Notes under the pieces: model-generated | Seen by the model: only the letters and a program-made list of their open reading frames with translations | Told to the model about the DNA's origin: nothing | The model's database searches: none | Program-made: the position numbers and the translations under genes | From: Pseudomonas izuensis | GTDB taxonomy: Bacteria > Pseudomonadota > Gammaproteobacteria > Pseudomonadales > Pseudomonadaceae | NCBI RefSeq assembly: GCF_009861505.1 | Contig: NZ_WTFT01000012.1 | Span: forward strand, 299,043-363,042 | Length of the DNA stretch: 64,000 bases | Direction: 5' to 3' | Shown here: positions 42,436 through 49,948 of the stretch, one piece after another | How positions within the stretch are numbered: position 1 is the first letter of the stretch | Layout of the letters: each line of letters begins with the position of its first letter

Positions 42436-42475
42436 CATTCTGCGTGCGCGTTGACGCAATCAAGGAGCAAAGTGA

Positions 42476-43033
42476 GTGGGCAATCTGAAGGAAACCAAGG
42501 CAGGCAAGGAAAAACCCTTGAAGCATGTGCTTCTTGCCGGGATACACAGCCAGCCGCGTTCGGGCTATGAACTGACTAAATGGATGCAGGTCGCGGGTCA
42601 GCATTGCTGGTCGGTTGAGCACAGCTCGGTGTACCCGGCCTTGCGAGAACTGGAGGCTGATGGCTTTATCCAGTCGGAGCGCTTGCCGGGAACCCGCGGG
42701 CCGGAACGTTCGATCTACAGCATGACCGTTGCCGGACGCGAGAAGCTGACCGCCTGGGTGGCAAAGGGCTCACCACGCCCGGCCATCAAGGACGAACAGA
42801 TACTGCGGGTATTGTGCTTCGATTTGCTCTCGCGCGAGACCGCGTTGCAGCAGATCCGTGAGGTGCGTGCGGACCACCAGGCCCAGCTGGAATTTTTTCT
42901 CGCGAGGCAGGCCACGCTGGGTGAGCATCAGCCTGGGCCGCTGCTGGTGACGCGCCGCGGCGTGTTGGCAGAGCAGGCCTATATCGCATGGTGTGACGAG
43001 GTGGAGGAAATGGTGACTCGCAGATCAGCCTGA
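42476..43033 (+). CDS. PadR-family regulator
   Basis: 185 residues. PadR winged helix KHVLLAGIHSQPRSGYELTKWMQVAGQHCWSVEHSSVYPALRELEADGFI, with C-terminal dimerisation helices (PadR_C). GTG at 42476 follows AAGGAG by eight bases. It is divergent from the NmrA gene; the repeated ACATAGT motifs between them are the likely target sites. Probably senses a phenolic or other small toxic compound. Confidence 0.92.
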   Translation: MGNLKETKAGKEKPLKHVLLAGIHSQPRSGYELTKWMQVAGQHCWSVEHSSVYPALRELEADGFIQSERLPGTRGPERSIYSMTVAGREKLTAWVAKGSPRPAIKDEQILRVLCFDLLSRETALQQIREVRADHQAQLEFFLARQATLGEHQPGPLLVTRRGVLAEQAYIAWCDEVEEMVTRRSA

Positions 43034-43078
43034 CGTTCGCTTCTGGCCGATTTATGCCTGGTCGCCACCGTCAGCTAT

Positions 43079-43098
43079 GGGCCGAATAGCGACCACTA
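43079..43098. repeat. Dispersed 20-bp repeat, right inverted copy
   Basis: GGGCCGAATAGCGACCACTA, reverse complement of the 39853-39872 copy at 18 of 20 bases; 46 bases after padR. Confidence 0.6.
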
Positions 43099-43153
43099 CG
43101 TGTTGTGACTCTGTCCAACGACTTCCCCAGGCGCTCACTTGGCGCCGATGAGG

Positions 43154-43987
43154 CTATCTCTGCTCCGTCTTGACGCTAACCGCCAACCACTGGTCATAAG
43201 CGGCTTTCATCCTTTGCCAGGTATGAGCATCGGCGGGGACAAGATGCTCGATGCGCAATGACGCTACCGTGATATCGAGCGGCATTCCGAACGTTGTAAA
43301 TGTGGATAGAAAGCGAAGTTCCCCGTTTTCGGTGCGCACTCGAGTCAGTATCAAGGGTGACGGTGGGACGTCCAGTGGTATTTCTTTCGGCCCTGCCAGG
43401 TCTTCCAGGAGGCGAGCCAAATCGGGATTGCTGGCAGATTCCCTTGCGGCGCGTTGCCAAGCAATTGTCCGTATCTCTTGCGCATTCGCCAGACAATCAC
43501 CCAAGCCGCCGGGACGCATCAGAGTATCCAGCAGGTTGAGACCTGACTCGCCAACCACTGAAATGCCGGCCATTTCGAATAGCAATCCCGCGCTGGCGTT
43601 GGCTGCGGTGATGTCCCATCTGCTGTTAATGACAATGGCTGGTGCAGGATTGTTGGCTTGCAGAATGTGATCAATCGCGACGTGGACAACCTCCAATGCC
43701 GGAGCGTCCAGCGCAGAAGCAACGTAGCGCGGCGCATAGCCAGCCGCAATGAAGACTGCGTTGCAATGCTCGAGAGGTACATCGAGGGCTGTTAATAGCG
43801 CATGTAATGTGCCAGGGCTGGCCTTGGCGCGACCCGTCTCGACGCAGCTAAGGTGACGTTGAGACAAGCCTGCCAACAGGGAAAGATTTAGCTGGCTGAG
43901 CCCCGCTTGCTGACGGAGACGTCGTAGGTGCTCGCCAGCAGCATTACTGGCGACTGAATACGTAGGATGAAAGGAGTGGTGGCCCAT
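43154..43987 (-). CDS. XRE-family regulator with MmyB-like ligand domain
   Basis: 277 residues. An N-terminal XRE helix-turn-helix (LRRLRQQAGLSQLNLSLLAGLSQRHLSCVETGRAKAS, about 21-57) is followed by an MmyB/MLTR-type PAS-like domain (NPAPAIVINSRWDITAANASAGLLFEM) that binds fatty-acid-like ligands in relatives. ATG at 43987, GAGTTGAT upstream. Divergent from the DUF2834-like gene at 44096, which it may control. Confidence 0.9.
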   Translation of the reverse strand: MGHHSFHPTYSVASNAAGEHLRRLRQQAGLSQLNLSLLAGLSQRHLSCVETGRAKASPGTLHALLTALDVPLEHCNAVFIAAGYAPRYVASALDAPALEVVHVAIDHILQANNPAPAIVINSRWDITAANASAGLLFEMAGISVVGESGLNLLDTLMRPGGLGDCLANAQEIRTIAWQRAARESASNPDLARLLEDLAGPKEIPLDVPPSPLILTRVRTENGELRFLSTFTTFGMPLDITVASLRIEHLVPADAHTWQRMKAAYDQWLAVSVKTEQR

Positions 43988-44095
43988 TAATCAACTCTGA
44001 CTGTCCATGTGAAGAGTGTCTATGACCTCTCAGGTCATTGTGAGGCGAGCAACATTATCACTACTGTGCAGGCGCTACCCACCAAGGAGAAGGAC

Positions 44096-44470
44096 ATGAG
44101 AGGCGCCTACGTTGCACTACCCGTGCTTTTGATTTTTTCGCTCTATACCGGCTGGACGTTGCTGATGGCAGAGCAGTCGCTTTTTGCCTTTGGTTTGGAG
44201 TTAATGTCCCGGCCTGACACCGCGCAAGTAGTCATCGATCTCTATCTGATGGCGGCGCTCGCTTGCCTCTGGATGATTAACGACACCAGGTCGAGAGGCG
44301 GTTCGTGGCTAGGTGCATTGCCGTACCTGTTGCTTACGCTCTTTTTCGTTTCCATAGGCCCACTCCTGTACATCGTGGTCAAGGGGTTGCGGGGCCGCGC
44401 GGGCAATACATACCCTTGCGCTGAAAGCGCGGCAGTCAGGTGCCGTAATGCTCGACGGAAGACCGGATGA
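44096..44470 (+). CDS. DUF2834-like small membrane protein with extended tail
   Basis: 124 residues with three hydrophobic segments (ALPVLLIFSLYTGWTLLM, VVIDLYLMAALACLWMI, ALPYLLLTLFFVSIGPLLYIVV), resembling DUF2834/TMEM254-like bacterial proteins. ATG at 44096 has AAGGAGAAGG upstream. After residue about 100 the sequence turns into a Cys/Arg-rich tail (RGRAGNTYPCAESAAVRCRNARRKTG) without family character that is antisense to the NUDIX gene. The two converging genes overlap by 229 bases, so one or both have lost their original 3' ends. Confidence 0.72.
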   Translation: MRGAYVALPVLLIFSLYTGWTLLMAEQSLFAFGLELMSRPDTAQVVIDLYLMAALACLWMINDTRSRGGSWLGALPYLLLTLFFVSIGPLLYIVVKGLRGRAGNTYPCAESAAVRCRNARRKTG

Positions 44471-44826
44471 CAGTCGGCAAACGGCAAATCATCGAGCGGA
44501 GCCCAAAAAAAACTGAAGGTGTGACCATGGTCATCGAGCGTGTGATGGGTCCATTGCTCCGGCAAAAGCGCCTGCGTGTAACACAGTTGAAATGACCATA
44601 TCTGGTCCAGATGCGAGGCGTCCCAGCAGCCCATATCGCTGACAACCGAGGCGGCTTCTATGCCGGATTCTTCGCTTAATTCACGCAGGGCGGTCTGAGC
44701 TGGCGTTTCACCTGTCTCGATTGTCCCTTTGACCAGTTGTACGCCTGCTATTGGATGGCGGAACAGAAGGATGTGTGTGCCAGGAATACTGGAGAGGATG
44801 ACGGGGCAAGCCTTGTTCGGTGACAT
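44242..44826 (-). CDS. NUDIX hydrolase with extended C-terminus
   Basis: 194 residues. A perfect NUDIX box (G-x5-E-x7-RE-x2-EE-x-G) is at 34-56, starting GTIETGETPAQTALRE. The fold should end near FRRALRHLTAALSAQGYVLPAR (about 150); the last 45 residues, from NPLTTMYRSG on, are antisense to the DUF2834-like coding sequence and look like read-through. ATG at 44826 has AAGGAAAT upstream. Substrate undetermined (NTP-sugar or oxidised nucleotide). Confidence 0.85.
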   Translation of the reverse strand: MSPNKACPVILSSIPGTHILLFRHPIAGVQLVKGTIETGETPAQTALRELSEESGIEAASVVSDMGCWDASHLDQIWSFQLCYTQALLPEQWTHHTLDDHGHTFSFFWAPLDDLPFADCHPVFRRALRHLTAALSAQGYVLPARPRNPLTTMYRSGPMETKKSVSNRYGNAPSHEPPLDLVSLIIQRQASAAIR

Positions 44827-45076
44827 GGCGATTTCCTTATCGGCAATGAAGCACACATCTTACGGCCTTATCCCTTACGCGAGCGGCCAGATATTCAGAT
44901 GCCCGCTTCAGGTCGATTTCTGCCTCCCGAGACAGGCTGAAAAGGCCCCCGCCCCGTCGTTCGTTTCCACCGCAATCAAACTCAATCCGATGGTTCGCGG
45001 ACGATCAGATCTCTGCGAAGCAAACATACGAAACCCGCGACAGCGTTAGTGTCGTGAGATCAATCGCAAGGACGCG

Positions 45077-45367
45077 CTATTTGATCTGCACAACCACCGG
45101 GCCTTCCGTTACGATCGGCGGCTCCGCATGGATATGCGATGCATTTTTCTGAATCCATTCACGTGCGACTTTCAAGCTCGCATCGCTGCCGGCCTTGTCC
45201 GTGCAAACAGTCACCGACGTGCCGCCATCACCCGTATTCAACAGTGTGTAGCTGACGAGACCTGGCACTGTCCGCAGGGTCGCTTCGACGTCTGTGTTGC
45301 GCTCTTCCAGCAGCGCGAAAAGCTGCCTCGCGCCTGCGCCCAGGTAGGTTCTTATGACCGCATACAT
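45077..45367 (-). CDS. Small dimeric alpha-beta barrel-like protein
   Basis: 96 residues starting MYAVIRTYLGAGARQLFALLEERNTDVEATLRTVPGLVSY, the beta-alpha-beta pattern of ABM/EthD-like ferredoxin-fold proteins. ATG at 45367 has AAAGGAG upstream. No catalytic residue can be named. It stands alone; the 221 bases upstream of the NUDIX gene (44857-45076) and the 275 bases after 45367 show no gene. Confidence 0.75.
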   Translation of the reverse strand: MYAVIRTYLGAGARQLFALLEERNTDVEATLRTVPGLVSYTLLNTGDGGTSVTVCTDKAGSDASLKVAREWIQKNASHIHAEPPIVTEGPVVVQIK

Positions 45368-45642
45368 TTTCGTCTCCTTTGGGAGCACCGTCTGATGCCG
45401 ATCCAGATGCGCTGATGACCAGTACCACCCACGTTTCAATTCGCCTCGATTTATTAAGCTTAGCCACACGCCGGTGACAAGCCAAAGGCAACGACCACCG
45501 GTTGAAGCCGCAAGCACCCTGCCCGGGCCACTTCAAACGCCCCGGACACATCAGCGATCAATGACTATGCTTGGGGTGCAACGTGCTCTGACCCAAGATC
45601 CATCGCGCTGATCTGTCAGCCATCACATGGAAATACAGGCCG

Positions 45643-46218
45643 ATGAAACCGATCCGCTCCCTTACCTGCGTGGTTGCCCTTGCCTCGATCATCTCCACCG
45701 CCGGTTTTGCTCGTGCAGCCGATGTGCCGCTGGGTAGCCATTCCATGGAAGGCCACATCGTTACGCGGGTAGTGGCCGTTGATCCGGCGAATTATCAGGT
45801 CACTGTAGAAGGCCCTGACAAAAGCCCGGTGCCCATCCAGCTCACGGACAAAGCCAAAGCCCTGCACAATTTGAAAGTCGGCGACACGGTCGATATTCAC
45901 GTTATGCGCTCAGTTGCCTATGTGCTCGACACCGATGTCGACGGCGCGCCGGGCGTCAGCAACGAATCCATGACCATCCGGGCCACCAAGGACAATCCTA
46001 ATCCGGGTGGTGAAGCGGTTCGTCAGGTCAAGGTCACTTCGAAGATCACCCGCATTGATTTGAAACGGCATGAGGTGACCTTGCTTCCTCCAGAAGGCAA
46101 AGAGACCGTCCTGAAGGTCGAGGACCCCAAGCTCCAGGCTCGGATGAAGAAGCTCCAGGTGGGTCAGACGATCAACGCCATCTACACCGAAGTCATGCAT
46201 GTCAAAACTTCACGCTAG
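45643..46218 (+). CDS. Exported protein of unknown function
   Basis: 191 residues with a signal peptide (MKPIRSLTCVVALASIISTAGFARA). The mature part contains two similar beta-rich halves: VTRVVAVDPANYQVTVEGPDK ... LKVGDTVDIHVMRSVAY and ITRIDLKRHEVTLLPPEGK ... LQVGQTINAIYTEVMHV, an internal duplication of an OB-like unit. Ribosome site weak (CAGG). Periplasmic location expected; function unknown. Confidence 0.8.
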   Translation: MKPIRSLTCVVALASIISTAGFARAADVPLGSHSMEGHIVTRVVAVDPANYQVTVEGPDKSPVPIQLTDKAKALHNLKVGDTVDIHVMRSVAYVLDTDVDGAPGVSNESMTIRATKDNPNPGGEAVRQVKVTSKITRIDLKRHEVTLLPPEGKETVLKVEDPKLQARMKKLQVGQTINAIYTEVMHVKTSR

Positions 46219-46404
46219 TCACATCGGCTGGGCATCGTGGGCTGCCGGGCTCCGTCCAGGGCCATAGATGGAAAACAGGATCTGGATCCATGGCAACAAA
46301 ATATGTTGCTACCATTAGTGGGTGGCAACGAGGTTGCCTGCTTTCAGTGCCTGACGTTGATCCGGTCAGTCCATGCCTGCCTGACCACATAGGGGTAAGG
46401 CGCA

Positions 46405-47961
46405 ATGCGTATTTCATTATTTTACGCGGTGTCAGCTGTACTGTTTCTCAGTGGATCTACGTGCCTGGCGCAGCCGGTGGACGCACCCGCACCGACACCC
46501 GCGAACGCTGCCGCTACAGCGCCCGTGCCGGCAGCGGCCAAAGACGCCGTGTTTACCCAGGAGCAGCTGGATCAAATGCTGGCGCCCATTGCGCTCTATC
46601 CGGACCCACTGCTGGCACAGGTCCTGATGGCTTCCACGTACCCGGGGGAAATCGCCGAGGCGGTCACTTGGTCCAAGGCCCATCCGGACGCCAAGGGCGA
46701 TGACGCGGTCAAACAAGTGGCGAACCAGACCTGGGATCCGAGCGTACAGGCGCTGGTTGCCTTCCCACAGGTCCTGGCAACGCTGGGGCAGGATCCCGTC
46801 TGGGTACAGCGCCTGGGCGATGCCTTCCTGGCGCAACCGGACGATGTCATGGGGGGCGTGCAACGTTTGCGCCGCCAGGCGCAAGCCGCCGGCAATCTCC
46901 AGAGCAACCAATATCAGAATGTGACGGTTCAGGCGGCACCGGCACCGGCACCGGCACCTGCACCGGCGCCAACAACGTCTTCGGCCCCTGCCCCCGCCCC
47001 TGCGCCTGCCAGCAGCAATTCCACCATCATCATTCAGCCCGCCGATCCACAGGTTGTGTACGTACCCACTTACAATCCGACAACCACCTACGGCACCTGG
47101 CCCTATCCTGCGTCGCCGCCCGCGTACTATCCACCGCCGCCGGCTTACTACCCCGGTTCGGCATTGGTGGCCGGGCTGGCGTTTGGGACCGGTGTGGCTA
47201 TCGTCGCCTCGTTATGGGGTGATTGTGACTGGGGCAATAACGACGTCGATATCGACGTCAATCGCTACAACAACATCAATCGCAACAACCAGATCACCAA
47301 TAACCAGAACAAGTGGCAGCACAACGCCGTGCATCGCGATGGCGTGCCCTATCGCGACAACCGGAGCCGGGAACAGTACGGAAGGCAACTGAACGGTGCC
47401 AATCAGCGTGAAGCTTTTCGAGGGGACAATGCCCAACGAGCCCAGGCTCGAGAAAACGCCCGTAGTTCCATGGACAGGGCCGGTATCGAACGACCTGCCA
47501 CCAGCAATCGCCAGGCCCGGGATCAAGCGCGCAAAGCGCAGTCCGATGCCTCGGTCGGTAATCGGATGCAAGCCGGTGCGGACAGACCCAGGGCGGCTGA
47601 CAGGGGCCAGGGCACAACCGGTGCCGACAGACCCAGGGCATCGGACAGGGGCCAAGGCACAAACCGGAACATTCGGGACAATCAGCAGCCCGGGAGACAG
47701 ACCGCTCAGACCAATCAACGCCGACAGGAAAGCCCGCAGGCGCGCCAGGCTACGCAAAAACGACCGGCCGCCAGTCCCGGCAGTGCCCGCAACAACGCAT
47801 TCGCCGGCGCGCGGTCTCCGTCGCAGACCAACATGCAAGCTGCCCGTGGTCGCTCCAGCCAGGCATCCGCCCTGCGCCCGAGTGCCGAGCGATCTGCCGG
47901 TCGTCAGATCAGCAGGCCGTCCAGCCCACCCATGCGACAACGAGGGGGGGGCCGGCGTTGA
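46405..47961 (+). CDS. DUF3300 exported protein
   Basis: 518 residues. Signal peptide to about 22 (MRISLFYAVSAVLFLSGSTCLA), then DUF3300 (VFTQEQLDQMLAPIALYPDPLLAQVLMASTYP ... NQTWDPSVQALVAFPQVL), an Ala-Pro spacer, a Tyr/Pro-rich stretch with a short hydrophobic segment (SALVAGLAFGTGVAIVASLWG) and a long charged, disordered Arg/Gln/Asn/Asp tail with a 15-residue tandem repeat. ATG at 46405 follows TAAGG. Located 26 bases before the DUF2950 gene, its usual partner. Envelope function unknown. Confidence 0.9.
   Translation: MRISLFYAVSAVLFLSGSTCLAQPVDAPAPTPANAAATAPVPAAAKDAVFTQEQLDQMLAPIALYPDPLLAQVLMASTYPGEIAEAVTWSKAHPDAKGDDAVKQVANQTWDPSVQALVAFPQVLATLGQDPVWVQRLGDAFLAQPDDVMGGVQRLRRQAQAAGNLQSNQYQNVTVQAAPAPAPAPAPAPTTSSAPAPAPAPASSNSTIIIQPADPQVVYVPTYNPTTTYGTWPYPASPPAYYPPPPAYYPGSALVAGLAFGTGVAIVASLWGDCDWGNNDVDIDVNRYNNINRNNQITNNQNKWQHNAVHRDGVPYRDNRSREQYGRQLNGANQREAFRGDNAQRAQARENARSSMDRAGIERPATSNRQARDQARKAQSDASVGNRMQAGADRPRAADRGQGTTGADRPRASDRGQGTNRNIRDNQQPGRQTAQTNQRRQESPQARQATQKRPAASPGSARNNAFAGARSPSQTNMQAARGRSSQASALRPSAERSAGRQISRPSSPPMRQRGGGRR
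47575..47664 (+). repeat. Two-copy 45-bp tandem repeat in the DUF3300 gene
   Basis: Encodes GADRPRAADRGQGTT then GADRPRASDRGQGTN. In-frame expansion of the disordered tail; copy number may vary among strains. Confidence 0.85.
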
Positions 47962-47987
47962 ACATCCATCTTCGAGTGAAGGTACCC

Positions 47988-48878
47988 ATGGACTTGCTCC
48001 CTCGTGTTCTGGCAATCGCTTTCGGCCTGGCATGGTCATGCATTGCCATGGCGCAGCAGGCATTTCCAACGCCAGAAAAAGCCGCGCAAGCGTTCGTCGA
48101 AGCACTGGGTACGGAACACGCCGACCAGGCACGCCTGACAGAGCTGTTGGGTGAAGACTGGCGCATTTACATACCGCGAGGCGGCGTACAACGCAGTGAC
48201 GTGGATGCGTTTTTGAAGCTGTACCACGAGCAACATGACATCGAAAAACCCAGCGAGCGCAAGGCAGTGCTGGCGGTCGGCAGTGAACACTGGACACTGC
48301 CGATCCCCATGATCAAGGCCAAAAATGGTTGGCGCTTCGACATCAAGGCCGGTAGCACCGAAATCCGTGCGCGTCGAATTGGCAGTAACGAACTCGCCGC
48401 GGTGCAATCGGTGCTGACCTATCACGACGCCCAGATGGACTATGCATCCGTGGATCGTGACGGTGACGGCGCACTCGAATATGCGCAGAAGATCTTCAGC
48501 ACACCCGGCCTGCACGACGGGCTGTATTGGGCTGACGATGATAGCGGCCAGATCAGCCCATTGGGTCCCCTGTTCGGCACAGCTAAAGTCGGTGAAGACT
48601 GGCACGGTTACCACTTCCGCATCCTTGACGGACAAGGCCCGTCGGCACCCGGTGGCGCTTACAGCTACCTCATCGGCGACAAGATGAGCCGCGGCTTTGC
48701 ACTGATTGCCTGGCCGGCAAAATACGATGACACCGGCGTGATGAGTTTCATGATCAGCCATGAAGGACAGGTGTTCGAGAAAGACTTGGGACCCAAGGGT
48801 GACAAGGTGGCGAAGTCGATGAAGCGTTTTGATCCGGATGACAGTTGGAAAGAAGTGACCGTCGATCAAAAAGAATAA
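47988..48878 (+). CDS. DUF2950 exported protein
   Basis: 296 residues with signal peptide (MDLLPRVLAIAFGLAWSCIAMA). DUF2950 features are FPTPEKAAQAFVEALG, the EYAQKIFSTPGLHDGLYW segment and DGQGPSAPGGAYSYLIGDKMSRGFALIAWPAKYDDTGVMSF. ATG at 47988 has GAAGG upstream; an in-frame TTG at 47958 overlaps the DUF3300 gene. DUF3300 and DUF2950 are co-transcribed here, ending at the palindromic terminator at 48917. Confidence 0.9.
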   Translation: MDLLPRVLAIAFGLAWSCIAMAQQAFPTPEKAAQAFVEALGTEHADQARLTELLGEDWRIYIPRGGVQRSDVDAFLKLYHEQHDIEKPSERKAVLAVGSEHWTLPIPMIKAKNGWRFDIKAGSTEIRARRIGSNELAAVQSVLTYHDAQMDYASVDRDGDGALEYAQKIFSTPGLHDGLYWADDDSGQISPLGPLFGTAKVGEDWHGYHFRILDGQGPSAPGGAYSYLIGDKMSRGFALIAWPAKYDDTGVMSFMISHEGQVFEKDLGPKGDKVAKSMKRFDPDDSWKEVTVDQKE

Positions 48879-48916
48879 TATTTATCTGGCCTGGCGATAA
48901 ACAAACTTGGCCTATA

Positions 48917-48942
48917 CAACGCCCTGACTAGTCAGGGCGTTG
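48917..48942 (+). terminator. Palindromic terminator after DUF2950
   Basis: Uninterrupted 26-base palindrome CAACGCCCTGAC/TAGTCAGGGCGTTG followed by CCGTTTCC. The 304-base interval 48879-49183 otherwise has only an A/T-rich leader of the next gene. Confidence 0.85.
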
Positions 48943-49183
48943 CCGTTTCCGCGGCTTGGCTTTTTATCGACTCCGGGGGTATCGCTTGCGAACTTTTTAT
49001 TAGAGACCATTGATTGTAGCTCTCCTGCGACAACATACTTAATTTAACTTTCATCGCCTTTCCCGACTCGGAATAACTCGTCTTAACAACTAATACTTTC
49101 GTTAACTAGTCCAACGCAAAAAAGCGACTATGGTTGTAAGTAATCGGTCTACTCCAGACCAGTAGTGCACTGATGGAGTTCTT

Positions 49184-49930
49184 ATGAAAAGAACCAATCT
49201 TGCTGCTGTTGTCACCACGCTTATCGCAGGAACCCTGCCCACACTTTCCTACGCTGCACCTCCAACGGAACCGGTTTTCGCATTTGGCTTGCTGGGAAGC
49301 TACAGCGTGCTTGAATTCAAGGGACACAAAAGCGAGAACACCGAGCACATGCCGGAAGGAGGGCTTTTTCTTAACTTTGGCAACAAGATGACGGCACAGA
49401 GCGGGCTTGTTTATCAAGCAGAACTCAGTGGGCAGTACTCGGAAAAGCAGAATCAGAAAGTAAAGGATGCCCAGGCCGACCTGGATCTAGGCTGGAGAAT
49501 GGCTTTGGACACGCGCAACTTCATAGATATCCTGCTGGGCGCAGGGTACAAATGGAATCGATTCCACCCGAACTCTAACAAGTACGACATTGATCTCACC
49601 AGTCGCACGCCTTTCGCTAAAGCCGCTATTGGCTACAATCATCAATTCAGCACTTCAACCCTGCGTCTGGAAGCGGGCATTCGAAAGTTTATAAACGGTG
49701 ACTCGCAACTGAAGCTCCATGGCGTCAATAGCGAAAACCTGGATGTGAAAGATAGCAGTAACCCTTTTGTCGAGTTGAGTGTCCTGTTTAACCAACAAGG
49801 ATCAATTCCGCTGATCGCCTCCCTGTACTACAACCGCTTCAAATATGACCTGGAAGGTCAATTTGCAGTCACCGACCTGGACAAACAAACCAGGGATGAA
49901 TATGGCGTAAAACTGGGCTTCGTCTTTTAA
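49184..49930 (+). CDS. Predicted outer-membrane beta-barrel protein
   Basis: 248 residues. Signal peptide MKRTNLAAVVTTLIAGTLPTLSYA, then alternating amphipathic strands with aromatic girdles and a C-terminal GVKLGFVF, a canonical outer-membrane insertion end. No homologous family is recognised; it resembles OmpW/OmpX-type eight- to ten-strand barrels. ATG at 49184 has TGGAG seven bases upstream. Base composition is lower in G+C than in the DUF3300/DUF2950 genes before it, which hints at acquisition. Confidence 0.75.
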   Translation: MKRTNLAAVVTTLIAGTLPTLSYAAPPTEPVFAFGLLGSYSVLEFKGHKSENTEHMPEGGLFLNFGNKMTAQSGLVYQAELSGQYSEKQNQKVKDAQADLDLGWRMALDTRNFIDILLGAGYKWNRFHPNSNKYDIDLTSRTPFAKAAIGYNHQFSTSTLRLEAGIRKFINGDSQLKLHGVNSENLDVKDSSNPFVELSVLFNQQGSIPLIASLYYNRFKYDLEGQFAVTDLDKQTRDEYGVKLGFVF

Positions 49931-49948
49931 CGACTTGAAGCCAGTTTT
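49909..49948. terminator. Bidirectional terminator within converging gene ends
   Basis: AAAACTGGGCTTC and GAAGCCAGTTTT pair with one bulged G; it uses the last codons of the barrel gene and the stop of the E1 gene. Confidence 0.7.
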
